Assembly: GCA_023459355.1 (NCBI GenBank) | Contig: JAEWUM010000003.1 | Coordinates: forward strand, 1-64,000 | Source of the DNA: Bacteroidota bacterium | GTDB lineage: Bacteria > Bacteroidota > Bacteroidia > Bacteroidales > Paludibacteraceae | Reading direction: 5' to 3' | Length of the DNA: 64,000 bases | In this document: positions 23,531-33,247 of the stretch, piece by piece | Layout of the letters: each line of letters begins with the position of its first letter | Position numbering within the stretch: position 1 is the first letter of the stretch | Translations under genes and position numbers: made by a program | The notes under the pieces: model-generated | The model's database searches: none | What the model saw: the letters and a program-made list of their open reading frames with translations, nothing else | Told to the model about the DNA's origin: nothing

Positions 23531-25975
23531 TCATCTTACAATCAACCGATTATGTCTAAATTCCGATTTGTCGTTTACCGTACAGATTAAATATACACCC
23601 GGAGTTAGCATATCGGTTTCAATTGAAAAGAGATTCTCACCTGCAATGGTTTCATACGTTTTATCCATAATCACTTTACCCGACATTTCAGACAATATTA
23701 ATCGTACAGGCAGATCATTCAATGCATTAAAAGTCAACGAAACAGTCTCACCCCTATTGACAGGATTAATGTTTAATATATTTTTCCTGACAGCATTTAC
23801 CTCTTTCATGTCATTGTTAGAAGTTTGGATATTAAAACTAAATTCCACGGTTGAACCTGCGTATGGCATTTTGGGCATATTATTGACTATTTCTTCATGA
23901 TACCCTGATGAATTTGAGGCATAGCGAACCTTAATGTTTGTAGCATTTTGAGAAGGATCAGCCAACCAGCATTTCAACTGAGCATTATTCTTTTCAAACA
24001 TCAACACACAGGGTGCATCCACAGTAATGTTTAAGTCACCATAGCTGAATGTGGTTGCTTTATAAAAAACCATCCCCCATAAATTCAGTTCTCTGTTGTA
24101 CACCGCCTGGACATCTTCACCATTTGCAGCCACCACGATATCAGAAACATTATAAGCCCTTGTTTGCGCCAGGGTTTTGTTTGGCACGATGACATATTCG
24201 TATTTTGATTGAAGAGGCTTTATACCATGATTGAACCACAAATTAAACACGTTAGAAGTTACTGTCGTTGAAGATTGAGCGCTCGTGATGGATTGCCATG
24301 TACCAGACTGCGGTCCGAAACTAAGATTTACATTCCCTCCTTTTGGAAAAAAATAAGCAATCTTATTGTGGTGTATCCAGTCCAAATTGCTTGTATAAGT
24401 TGATGTTGAACCAATTTGTATGTACGTTTCACTATTATTATGTTTTACTACTGCAGTTCCACTCTGCATACACTGATTTACCGTTGTATTAATTTCTTCG
24501 GCAGCCGTTGATTTTATTCCGGCTCCCAGACAGACAATCTCTTCCCCAAACATAAACCACGATTTTTTTGCCTGCGTATTCACATTAAAATCAGGATTAT
24601 CCATCTGATAAGTAGTAACGCCATAGTTTCCATTTGATACTCCGCCGGCAAAAATTGCATTTCCCGGTTTCTCCCACTGAGTTGGTTTCGGAATAGTTGT
24701 TTTTTGCGGAAGGGTAGTGCCGGGTATTTTCGCCCAATCCCATACAGGGAATATATTTCGGTATTCATTTCCTTCTATAACAATCGCATTTGCCCCTTCT
24801 ATTAGAAAATAGCCTTTCAGGTTTTCCCCGTTTCCATTTTCACTACGTGCTGTTCGAGTCGATGCCATCCTGATATCGAACGTATAACCGGGGGACGTAG
24901 TTAAGGTGTAGTCACCTCTCCAGTAATGGTAATGGGTTACGGGCACTAGATAGGTTCCGGACTTGTTCCCTTTTAGCCGTTCTATAGCAGCATCGTAAAC
25001 AAACTGGTTATCCGGATCCACTTTCTTGAAATTCGATACAATTGCTGATACGTATGACGCTCCGATTCCTCCCTGAATAGCTAATCCCCTGCCGACTGTA
25101 TTATATAAAAAAGCGCTGCCGCGAATTAAGTTCAAGAAATGATCCCTGAAAAATTTAACTAACAACTCCTGTTTAACCTGATCCATCGCGAATTCAGTAC
25201 CTTTAGTTGCACCGGCTATTACAATCGCATGCCGGACAAAGGCAACAGCGTAGCCTCCGGAATACAGTTGCTGTCCGTGTTGGAAAAAAGAATAATCATG
25301 CTGTAATCCTTCCTGTGTGGTCATGTAAACTGGTTCATACACTTCGTTCACCCCCAATGTAAGAGCTGTCTGATCTTTTGAAAGGCATCCCCGGTACACC
25401 CAATGCATCGCAACAGCAACTTTATTTGATCCTGTGTAATTTAGCGGATTTCCTCCGGTATTTTTTATTCTGGTAAGGATATTGGTTTCGAGTGTCGACG
25501 AAACCTGTTGTGCCCCCGAACGCATCAGAATCAATATTCGCCCGAGCTGTTGAGGGTTGCCAATTTGATGAACATACCAATTGTTACTGATAGGATTTTT
25601 ATTATAAAAATAGGTAAGAGCAGAAACAATTTTCTGATATACAATAGCATTACGATAATAATTTGAAGATATCAGCGTATAAGCCAGGGTAAAATCCACG
25701 ACCCGTTCCAGGTGTGTAGTGCCAGGCCAGTTGGTCATTGCTGTACTGTTATAGTCAATATCCGCCCAGGAACCATCGGAATTAATCGTCGTCAGCAAAC
25801 TTGCTACAGTCGTATTTAATTTCGGTACATCAGCCACACCTTCCCACTCATTTACCCGGATTCTTTGCATTATTGTATCATATACTGCATCATTAACAGC
25901 AAATAAAAAATGGAAAAAACCTGAACAAAACAGAAATATCAAAATAACGCTTGTATTTCTTTTCCCTTTTATCAT
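23531..25975 (-). CDS. Polysaccharide lyase family 8, type IX-secreted (copy 1)
   Basis: The 814-residue protein has a signal peptide, an alpha/alpha-toroid N-terminal domain and a beta-sandwich centre. PL8 features are NNWYVHQIGNPQQLGRIL, the catalytic region LQHDYSFFQHGQQLYSGGYA (His and Tyr) and NTVGRGLA (Arg), and YHYWRGDYTL. The last ~90 residues are a Por sorting domain (LSEMSGKVIMDKTY, TPGVYLICTVNDKS). PL8 lyases cleave hyaluronan, chondroitin or xanthan by beta-elimination, leaving unsaturated uronates, the substrate of the GH88 in this locus. It is closely paralogous to 28857-31301. The 16-bp palindrome at 26064-26079 lies about 90 bases upstream. Confidence 0.92.
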   Translation of the reverse strand: MIKGKRNTSVILIFLFCSGFFHFLFAVNDAVYDTIMQRIRVNEWEGVADVPKLNTTVASLLTTINSDGSWADIDYNSTAMTNWPGTTHLERVVDFTLAYTLISSNYYRNAIVYQKIVSALTYFYNKNPISNNWYVHQIGNPQQLGRILILMRSGAQQVSSTLETNILTRIKNTGGNPLNYTGSNKVAVAMHWVYRGCLSKDQTALTLGVNEVYEPVYMTTQEGLQHDYSFFQHGQQLYSGGYAVAFVRHAIVIAGATKGTEFAMDQVKQELLVKFFRDHFLNLIRGSAFLYNTVGRGLAIQGGIGASYVSAIVSNFKKVDPDNQFVYDAAIERLKGNKSGTYLVPVTHYHYWRGDYTLTTSPGYTFDIRMASTRTARSENGNGENLKGYFLIEGANAIVIEGNEYRNIFPVWDWAKIPGTTLPQKTTIPKPTQWEKPGNAIFAGGVSNGNYGVTTYQMDNPDFNVNTQAKKSWFMFGEEIVCLGAGIKSTAAEEINTTVNQCMQSGTAVVKHNNSETYIQIGSTSTYTSNLDWIHHNKIAYFFPKGGNVNLSFGPQSGTWQSITSAQSSTTVTSNVFNLWFNHGIKPLQSKYEYVIVPNKTLAQTRAYNVSDIVVAANGEDVQAVYNRELNLWGMVFYKATTFSYGDLNITVDAPCVLMFEKNNAQLKCWLADPSQNATNIKVRYASNSSGYHEEIVNNMPKMPYAGSTVEFSFNIQTSNNDMKEVNAVRKNILNINPVNRGETVSLTFNALNDLPVRLILSEMSGKVIMDKTYETIAGENLFSIETDMLTPGVYLICTVNDKSEFRHNRLIVR

Positions 25976-26063
25976 AAAATATTTAATAATGAGAGATCCT
26001 TAAGTGAGTATCTCCTGTTATTATGTTACACGAACGAGTGGGAAACTGGTACTATAAATTTTT

Positions 26064-26079
26064 TATGTTGTTAAACATA
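26064..26079 (-). promoter_or_regulatory. Conserved palindrome TATGTT-N4-AACATA before PL8 copy 1
   Basis: TATGTTGTTAAACATA is identical at all 16 positions to the site before the ECF sigma gene at 38444-38459. Read towards the gene, both continue with an A-run and have GTAC 11 bases after the palindrome. This 188-base gap between acyltransferase and PL8 is the largest inside the locus, consistent with an internal promoter. Confidence 0.65.
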
Positions 26080-26163
26080 CATTTATGAACCTAAATGCAT
26101 GATGGACTTATTCTTGAGCAACCATGTTATAAGAAACGAACTTATGTATCTTATAAAATATAT

Positions 26164-27294
26164 TTACACTTTCAAAAACACCTGATTTTTATACATTATC
26201 CAAAGAATCAAGGAAATGACAGAAACGCTACCCATTTGCAGTAATGCGCCATAATAGTTACCGATATATTGCTCCACACCATATAAGATTGAATGGATAA
26301 CTCCACTAAAATCAACAATTGAATATAGCATATAGGCCAGAATTGAGTTCATACCATATATCTTAAGCCATTTGAGACCCTTTCCTATTTTTTTGTAATC
26401 AATTATGTAATAAAATAAAGCCATCAATAAAAAACAGATTCCACTGCTGAAAAGCGTCATTGAACTGGTCCATATTTTTTTAATAATTGGCATCTGTAAA
26501 CTCCAAAGCTGTCCTGCAACAATTAAAGCTACACCTATCAAGAGTAATAAATGCAATTTTTTCAGAGGTGTTTTTTCGCTTTTCAGAATCTGTCCCGCAA
26601 ATACACCTGTCATAACCGTAACGCCAAAATTCATACTACTTAATATCCATGTGTAGCGGTAATTTCCAAAGTCTAATCCAGTATCGGTTTGCGTAACACG
26701 ATTACGAAAACGTCCTAATATCATTCGATCAATATACTCTGCAAAGTTATTATCTGGTCCAAAACTACCTCCTCCCCAACTACCATTCTTCACAAAAGTG
26801 AGAATCGTCCATGAAATAAGTAAAAATGCAATTACAGAAATAATTTGTCCTCTTAGCTTAAAATTCAGTATAAGCAGAGCTGATATTAAATAACCCATTG
26901 CAATTGCCTGTAGCGTGTTTGAGTAAAAATAAATTCTTTGAAAATCCAACGCAAGCAGATTCCCTTGACACATCATGCCAAAAATCCACAATAAAAAAAA
27001 CCTCTTAATAATTTTCATATAGAGATTAGTCCTATTCTTATTCTCGAAGTATTTAGCAAAGGCAAAAGGCATCGAAACCCCTGCCATAAACATGAATAAT
27101 GGCATGATTATGTCCCAAAAAGTGAATCCCTCCCACGCAACATGCTCAAAAGGTTTCATCAATATATTCATCCACGGGGTATCAACCACCTTCCCAAAAG
27201 CAATAAAAACCGGTTGAAAACAAACAAGACAGAACAAGTCAAATCCTCTCAGTATATCAAGTGATTCTAAACGTTCAGTTTTATGATTTTGCAT
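26164..27294 (-). CDS. HGSNAT-like membrane acyltransferase (DUF5009)
   Basis: The 376-residue multi-pass protein (about ten hydrophobic helices) begins ERLESLDILRGFDLFCLV, has WEGFTFWDIIMPLFMFMAGVSMPFAF and ends in several TM segments. This pattern is that of bacterial relatives of heparan-alpha-glucosaminide N-acetyltransferase (DUF5009/DUF1624), thought to pass acetyl groups across the membrane to sugars. It sits between the two PL8/repeat-protein pairs. A role in acetylating an imported amino sugar is possible but the substrate is unknown. Confidence 0.82.
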   Translation of the reverse strand: MQNHKTERLESLDILRGFDLFCLVCFQPVFIAFGKVVDTPWMNILMKPFEHVAWEGFTFWDIIMPLFMFMAGVSMPFAFAKYFENKNRTNLYMKIIKRFFLLWIFGMMCQGNLLALDFQRIYFYSNTLQAIAMGYLISALLILNFKLRGQIISVIAFLLISWTILTFVKNGSWGGGSFGPDNNFAEYIDRMILGRFRNRVTQTDTGLDFGNYRYTWILSSMNFGVTVMTGVFAGQILKSEKTPLKKLHLLLLIGVALIVAGQLWSLQMPIIKKIWTSSMTLFSSGICFLLMALFYYIIDYKKIGKGLKWLKIYGMNSILAYMLYSIVDFSGVIHSILYGVEQYIGNYYGALLQMGSVSVISLILWIMYKNQVFLKV

Positions 27295-27381
27295 GGTAAT
27301 TTATATATTGTGGTCTCAAACTGTGAAGCCAAAAGATTAATAATACATTTGTTCTGTATTGGATATGTTTTGTTAGACAAC

Positions 27382-27428
27382 AAACTGTCCGTTTTAACGC
27401 CTGAACAAAACATTAAAACGGACAGTTT
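27382..27428 (-). terminator. 16-bp perfect hairpin between locus genes
   Basis: AAACTGTCCGTTTTAA (27382-27397) pairs perfectly with 27413-27428 around a 15-base loop. On the minus strand it follows the repeat protein at 27477 by about 50 bases and ends in GTTTGTTG. It may attenuate transcription or protect the upstream mRNA, separating the first six genes of the locus from the rest. Confidence 0.6.
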
Positions 27429-27476
27429 GATATGTATTGGAATAGAACTAAAAGCTTTTAAACAATGTTGAGTACT

Positions 27477-28796
27477 TTATTTCAATAATTTCAACGTCTC
27501 ACCTAACTTCTTGTCACGAACAATATACACACCTGATTTAAAGTGTTCAATATTAATAATTGAGGCCGTTGAACTTATCAACAGTTGACCAGAAACATTA
27601 TATATATTCAGGTTCAGATTTTTATCATTAATAATTTCTTTTTTATTAAATTTTACAAACTGATTAATGTAGGGGATTTCATCAACCGAAGAGCCATCTA
27701 CTTCACCAACATTTGTTGCCGATATAAAATAAAAATTCATTCCCGCGTTACCTTCTGTCCATTTACTGGGTATCAGCTTTAAAGTTGCAGGAGGCCCCTG
27801 ATACACATACGAATGAGTGGTTACGTAATCGCGCAAGGTATATTTTGCAAGCGTATCAAGGAATATATTTTCAGTATCCGTTATAATTAACTTTCCCATC
27901 GGGGTACTGTTATAAGACCTTAGTCCTACCTCAATATGACTATTTCCTTTCACAGGAAAACTAAAATATCGGGTATCAGACGATACGGCAACTCCACCCG
28001 GCACTTCAAGCGAATTCACATATTGTGACCCTTTATAATTAAATAAAGCAACTCTGTTGTCAGGTGCGCGGTAAGTCCAACCATAACTACCGTTCCCGAT
28101 AACAGAGAGGAGACTTTCTGTCGTATAAGTTTGTTTATTGTTAAAAACTCCTTCCAAATTCATAGAAGAAAATTCCGCATCACTAAAATCCCACGTTGTT
28201 TTTTCACCTTCAACCGGAACTACATTGGTTGCAGTAATCGCATAAAAGTTAACTCCACAATTACCGCTTGTCCACCTGGGCGGATATATATATAACCGGG
28301 TAGGGCCACCAAAATATGAAAACGTATACCACTTAGCAACACCTTGTGTAGGCCTTCCAATGGTATCAACAAATGTTTCTTCATGATCGGTTATTACAAT
28401 TTTTCCCGCCGGTGAACTATTATAGCTTCTGGCAAGTACCGCTATTTCACTGTCACCTGCCACATCAAAAGCCAGGTATCGTCCACCATATGGCAAGGTA
28501 AAATGACCGGGAGCAACATAAACTCCACCTACCGTCGTAATACTGTGTGTGTAAGTTACGCCATCAATTTCGGGTTGAACTTTCTCATCCGGTTTTAAGT
28601 TCCACGCATAACGTCCATCAGTTTGAAATGTTAATCCGTCTTCAGTCGTGTAGGTCGCGTTTGCATTAAATGCACCAGCTGAAGATGCGAGAGAGATAAA
28701 CGGTTCAGTACTTAGATTCCAAACCGTTTTAGTAGTAGCTACTAAGCTTGCTGAAATGACAAGCAAATTCAAAGTAAATAATAAAGTTCTTTTCAT
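27477..28796 (-). CDS. Type IX-secreted protein with two tandem repeats (copy 2)
   Basis: The 439-residue paralogue of 22070-23392 has the same plan: signal peptide, repeat 1 (opening TVWNLSTEPFISL), repeat 2 (opening TTWDFSDAEFSSMN) and a Por sorting domain (YNVSGQLLISSTAS, FKSGVYIVRDKKLGETLKLLK). Conserved tracts include YLAFDVAGDSEI, ARSYNSSPAGK, GNGSYGWTYRAPDN and GNSHIEVGLRSYNSTPMGK. It is 60 bases downstream of the second PL8 gene. Duplication of the whole lyase-plus-repeat-protein pair is the simplest explanation. Confidence 0.8.
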   Translation of the reverse strand: MKRTLLFTLNLLVISASLVATTKTVWNLSTEPFISLASSAGAFNANATYTTEDGLTFQTDGRYAWNLKPDEKVQPEIDGVTYTHSITTVGGVYVAPGHFTLPYGGRYLAFDVAGDSEIAVLARSYNSSPAGKIVITDHEETFVDTIGRPTQGVAKWYTFSYFGGPTRLYIYPPRWTSGNCGVNFYAITATNVVPVEGEKTTWDFSDAEFSSMNLEGVFNNKQTYTTESLLSVIGNGSYGWTYRAPDNRVALFNYKGSQYVNSLEVPGGVAVSSDTRYFSFPVKGNSHIEVGLRSYNSTPMGKLIITDTENIFLDTLAKYTLRDYVTTHSYVYQGPPATLKLIPSKWTEGNAGMNFYFISATNVGEVDGSSVDEIPYINQFVKFNKKEIINDKNLNLNIYNVSGQLLISSTASIINIEHFKSGVYIVRDKKLGETLKLLK

Positions 28797-28856
28797 AACA
28801 TAAATAATTTAAAGGGAGTTTAACTAATTCACATGTTTTTTAACTATACATTTCAC

Positions 28857-31301
28857 TCAATTCACTATTAAATGATTTTGTTTAAAATACTGTTCTTCAT
28901 TTCGGGTGCAGACTAAATAGATACCTGGTGTTAGCATGTTAGTTGCTATTGGAAAAACATTCTTTCCAGAAACAGTTTCACGTGTAGCATTCATCAGAAC
29001 TTTACCCGACATATCCAATAAACTTAAATTAACAGGCAGATTATTCAGCGAATTATAAATCAATGAAACTGGTACACCTTTGACTACAGGATTAGGAATC
29101 AGTTTGTTTTTCTGAACTACCTTATCATCTTTTATTTTGACAGTTGAAGATGTATTCTGAATAAAAAACTCTACTGTCGAACCTGCATGTGGCATCTTTG
29201 GCATGGCATTAATGATTACTTCACTTTTCCCGGATGTTTTTGAGATATATTGAACATTTATCGTCGAGAGGCTCTGTGAGGGATCTGCCAGCCATCCTTT
29301 AATCATAGTAGTTCCCGGAGTTTCCATCATCAGTACACATGGAGCATCAACCGAAACACTAAAATCATCGTTACTTAAAGTCGTAGCTTTATAAAAAACC
29401 ATTCCCCATAATTTCAACTTCTTATTGTATACCGCTTGAAGGTCAGCGCCATTGGCTGCAATAACGATATCAGACACATTATAATTTCTGGCTTGTGTTA
29501 ATGTTTTGTTGGGTACGATAATATATTCATATCTGGCCTGAGTAGGTCTGTACCCATGATTGAACCAAAGCTTAAATACATTCGATGTAAGATTAGTCTT
29601 CGACTCTGTTGTTGCTATGGAATACCAGGATCCTGACTGAGGGGCAAAACTAAGATTTAGATTTCCTCCATTAGGAAAATAGTACGCGACTTTGTTGTGG
29701 TGGACCCATTCCAACGTTCCTGAATATGAAACTGTAGAACCAATTGACACATATGATTCACTACCAGTCTGTTTTGCATAAGCTCCTCCGTTTTGCATAC
29801 ATTGATTAACGGTTGTATTAACATTTACGGTAGCCATTGATTTGATTCCTGCACCCAGACAGACGATTTCTTCACCGAACATGAACCAGGATTTCTTTGC
29901 TTCAGTGTTTACATTATATTCCTGATTATCCATAAAATAGGTAGTAACGCCATAATTTCCATTAGAGACTCCACCTACAAAAACAGCATTCCCTGGCTTT
30001 TCCCACTGGCCAGGATTGGGTATCGTGGCCATGTGTGGAAGTGTGGTTCCGGGAATCTTAGCCCAATCCCACACTGGAAATATGTTTCGATATTCGCTCC
30101 CATCGAGCACGACGGAGTAAGCTCCTTCAGTTAAAAAATAGCCTTTAAGATTTTGACCGTTCCCATTTTCATTGCGACAAATTCTATTGGAAGCCATTCT
30201 AACGTCAAAGGCGTATTCAGGGGAATTAACCAGTGTATAATCTCCTCTCCAATAATGGTAGTGCCTGGTAGGTATCTGATAGTCTGCCGATCGTGTAGAA
30301 CTCAATCGTGCAGCAGCAGCATCGTAAACGGCAGCATTCCCTGGGTCAATTTTCTTAAATTTCAATGCCAAAGCAGCCACATACGAAGCCCCTACTCCTC
30401 CTGAAAGAGCAATCTGCCGTCCAACCGTATTATACATATACGTTTGACCCCGTATAATATTAAGGTAATGATCCCTGAAAAATGTAGTTAATAAATTTGT
30501 TTTTTCATTACTCAATTCATATTCAGTTCCTAATGTGCAAACAGCCAGGTTAAGCGTATTCCTGACAAAAGCAACCCCATAGCCGCCAGTATAGAGCTGC
30601 TGACCGTGTTGGAAATAAGCATAATCATGTTGTAAACCCTCCAGTGTTGTCATAAAAACAGGATAAAATACCTGTTCAACTCCATGTGCAAGCACTTGGT
30701 GGTCTTTGGTCAGACAACCTCTGTATACCCAATGTATAGCAATATCCGACTTATTAGCTCCGGTTCGGGTCAGCGGGTCGCTTCCGGTCTCTTTAATTCT
30801 TTTCAGAATATTATCTTCCAACGTTGACGGAATTTTTTCAGTTCCTCCACGCATGAGGATTAGTATACGACCCAAACGTTGAGGATTACCTATCTGATGA
30901 ACATACCAGTTTGTACTTTGAGGATCTCGCGTATAAAAGAAATTCAATGCTGCGATAATTTTCTGAGATACGTTACTGTTATTATAGTAGTTAGATGATT
31001 TTAATGTATAAGCCAGACTTAAATCCAGCACCCTGTTCAAATGGGTTGTCCCCGGCCAGTTTGACGCCACGGTACTGTTATAATCCAAATCGCTCCAGGA
31101 ACCGTCGGCATTGATTGTATTCAACAATCCGGCAACAGTACTATTTAGTTTTTTTATATCAGTTATTTCTTCCCATTCATTTACTCGTACACGTTGCATG
31201 ATCGTATCGAACACCGCATCATTTGCTGCGAATGAGCTACCAATCAGAAATAAATTCAATAAAAGCATCAAATCCACTCTAAGTACATTCTTCATCTTCA
31301 T
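28857..31301 (-). CDS. Polysaccharide lyase family 8, type IX-secreted (copy 2)
   Basis: The 814-residue enzyme matches copy 1 in length and along its whole sequence: TNWYVHQIGNPQRLGRIL, LQHDYAYFQHGQQLYTGGYGV, NTVGRQIALSGGVGASYVAA, YHYWRGDYTLV, and a Por sorting domain (LLDMSGKVLMNAT, TPGIYLVCTRNEEQYF). Catalytic His and Tyr and the expected Asn and Arg regions are retained in both copies, so both should be active. It directly follows SusD, the usual place for the surface endo-acting enzyme. The start is 31301 or the Met two codons on. A partial match to the locus palindrome (TGTTTTACA at 31326-31334) lies just upstream. Confidence 0.92.
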   Translation of the reverse strand: MKMKNVLRVDLMLLLNLFLIGSSFAANDAVFDTIMQRVRVNEWEEITDIKKLNSTVAGLLNTINADGSWSDLDYNSTVASNWPGTTHLNRVLDLSLAYTLKSSNYYNNSNVSQKIIAALNFFYTRDPQSTNWYVHQIGNPQRLGRILILMRGGTEKIPSTLEDNILKRIKETGSDPLTRTGANKSDIAIHWVYRGCLTKDHQVLAHGVEQVFYPVFMTTLEGLQHDYAYFQHGQQLYTGGYGVAFVRNTLNLAVCTLGTEYELSNEKTNLLTTFFRDHYLNIIRGQTYMYNTVGRQIALSGGVGASYVAALALKFKKIDPGNAAVYDAAAARLSSTRSADYQIPTRHYHYWRGDYTLVNSPEYAFDVRMASNRICRNENGNGQNLKGYFLTEGAYSVVLDGSEYRNIFPVWDWAKIPGTTLPHMATIPNPGQWEKPGNAVFVGGVSNGNYGVTTYFMDNQEYNVNTEAKKSWFMFGEEIVCLGAGIKSMATVNVNTTVNQCMQNGGAYAKQTGSESYVSIGSTVSYSGTLEWVHHNKVAYYFPNGGNLNLSFAPQSGSWYSIATTESKTNLTSNVFKLWFNHGYRPTQARYEYIIVPNKTLTQARNYNVSDIVIAANGADLQAVYNKKLKLWGMVFYKATTLSNDDFSVSVDAPCVLMMETPGTTMIKGWLADPSQSLSTINVQYISKTSGKSEVIINAMPKMPHAGSTVEFFIQNTSSTVKIKDDKVVQKNKLIPNPVVKGVPVSLIYNSLNNLPVNLSLLDMSGKVLMNATRETVSGKNVFPIATNMLTPGIYLVCTRNEEQYFKQNHLIVN

Positions 31302-31363
31302 TATAAAATATTAACTTATCAATTTTGTTTTACAGAAAGGAGAAACCAGGGTTTACATTTTTT

Positions 31364-33208
31364 TTAATTATAACCGGGGTTTTGAACCAATAATTTACTG
31401 TTTTGTATTTCATCAATAGGAATAGGCGCAAAGTACATTTTTTCATCCCATCTCCGTTCTTCAATTACGGTGTGGGTGTAAAATCCTTCTAATGTTGTTG
31501 CTTCCATATCCATCCCATGGAAATTTCCACCTTGCCCGCCATTACCCGGTGCATTTCCGGCAATCATCCACCTGCGTACATCAAAATAACGTTGCCCTTC
31601 TGTAGCCAGCTCCACGCGCATTTCCGCGCGAATTGCCTCACGTTGAAGTTCCCGGTTACCCTTGATCCCCGGTTTAATGTCTGCCAACAACGGGACACCT
31701 GCTCTTTCCCTGATTTTATCGATATAATCAAGAACCCGGCTATCATTGGGGTCAACCTCATTGAGTGCCTCTGCATATAACAAATAAAATTCAGCTAATC
31801 GCATCAGTATGCCCGGTCGGTATAAACTTCTGGGATGGCTACCCTGGTTGTACACTGTTCTGTTTATCCTTTTATAGGATACATATCCTGATTTGGCATA
31901 ACTGGGAACTCTGTTGTCAGAATTTCCTCCTTTATTGAACCAGATTTGTTCATTACCAATGTGCCATCTCCGACCGTTAAAAAACACACATTGATAAAAA
32001 CGAGGTTCGCGGTTGATATACATTTTAAATGTTCCTGCTTCTGTTTTCCCAGTTTGATCTTCCGATGCATTCGTTGTAAAACCCGTTTCTGAATAAAGCG
32101 GAGATTCATCAATCGGGAGGCCATCTATCATAAAAAAGTCATCAACCAATTCCTGTAGTATTGCTATTTTACCTGTAGACTGGGTTCCGCCACGTGCACC
32201 CCTCGGGATACTGACACCATCTAATCCTGATTGAGAAACAACATTTCCCCAGTTCACGTTTGAACGAGCAAAAATAATTTCACTATTGTAGAAATTATGA
32301 AGTTCATAAATACTTTTATTTGCATCAATATTTCCAAATCCATCATACTCTTTGTACAACTCATAATTTCCGGATGTAGCGTAATCAATAAAACTCTGAC
32401 AAGCATCGAGTGCTTTTTGCCACTTGGTTGCATCATAATCAGGAAACAAGCGTTTTCCATCCTTATTAGTCACTTTCAAAGCATTTGCATACCCACCGTT
32501 ATACAAGGGGCTTGCAGCATAAACCATCAATTTTGCTCTTAGAGCAAGAGCTGTGCCTTTGGTTGGTATAGCCAGGGTAGATTCAGCACTCAAATCCGGA
32601 TCTTTCAGATCATCAGCGATGTCAGTCAATTCATTGTAAATAAATTCAACCACTTCGTCAACAGAATTTCTGGCGTAATCAATTTTTGTATTATCAGGAT
32701 TGGCCGGTTCTGTAATAACAGGTATAGGACCATACAATTCAAAAAGCAAATAGTGATAATAAGCTCTGAAGAATCTCGCCTGTGCTTTTAGATATGCTAT
32801 TTCGACCTCGTCTATATAATCTGCCTCACCTGATTTAGGTATAACATGTGCTCTTTCAAGGAAAATATTAGCCTGTCTGATATATTGCCAGTATCCAGAC
32901 CATCTGTGAGCCCGAAAATGTGAAGGTGTTATAACCTCCAGATTCCAGTCATTTGCCTGTGCATTTAAATCAATCTCATCGCTTAGTATCGGCCATGGAT
33001 GTTTAAAACCATTTGATGCATGCATATCGGACGGATCCGGAATTCCCAGATAAACATCCATCAACCACCTACGGGTATCTGTAGGACTATTGAAAATCGA
33101 TTCGTAATCCCTTTGTTCTGCGAGTTCATCGGAAACATCCAGAAAATCAGAACAGGATGATAGAATCAGGGGAAATAAAAAGATGAATAAAAATTTTATC
33201 TTTTTCAT
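31364..33208 (-). CDS. SusD/RagB-family surface glycan-binding lipoprotein
   Basis: The 614-residue protein has a lipobox (LFPLILSSCSDFLDV), TPR-type helices (ARFFRAYYHYLLFELYGPIPVI, ALRAKLMVYAASPLYNGG) and the SusD C-terminus (RLAEFYLLYAEALNEVDP, IREEAI-like ELQREAIRAEMRVELATEGQRYFDVRRW, NSKLLVQNPGYN). SusD proteins cap the SusC channel and capture oligosaccharides. It follows SusC by 39 bases. Confidence 0.95.
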   Translation of the reverse strand: MKKIKFLFIFLFPLILSSCSDFLDVSDELAEQRDYESIFNSPTDTRRWLMDVYLGIPDPSDMHASNGFKHPWPILSDEIDLNAQANDWNLEVITPSHFRAHRWSGYWQYIRQANIFLERAHVIPKSGEADYIDEVEIAYLKAQARFFRAYYHYLLFELYGPIPVITEPANPDNTKIDYARNSVDEVVEFIYNELTDIADDLKDPDLSAESTLAIPTKGTALALRAKLMVYAASPLYNGGYANALKVTNKDGKRLFPDYDATKWQKALDACQSFIDYATSGNYELYKEYDGFGNIDANKSIYELHNFYNSEIIFARSNVNWGNVVSQSGLDGVSIPRGARGGTQSTGKIAILQELVDDFFMIDGLPIDESPLYSETGFTTNASEDQTGKTEAGTFKMYINREPRFYQCVFFNGRRWHIGNEQIWFNKGGNSDNRVPSYAKSGYVSYKRINRTVYNQGSHPRSLYRPGILMRLAEFYLLYAEALNEVDPNDSRVLDYIDKIRERAGVPLLADIKPGIKGNRELQREAIRAEMRVELATEGQRYFDVRRWMIAGNAPGNGGQGGNFHGMDMEATTLEGFYTHTVIEERRWDEKMYFAPIPIDEIQNSKLLVQNPGYN

Positions 33209-33247
33209 AATATCATATTTTATTTTTAATGACGCTTTAATACTAAA

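Noticed and set aside
22070..28796. Calling the two-repeat proteins pectate lyase accessory or known CBM families
   Set aside because: No catalytic residues or family signature could be identified; only the sorting domain is certain.
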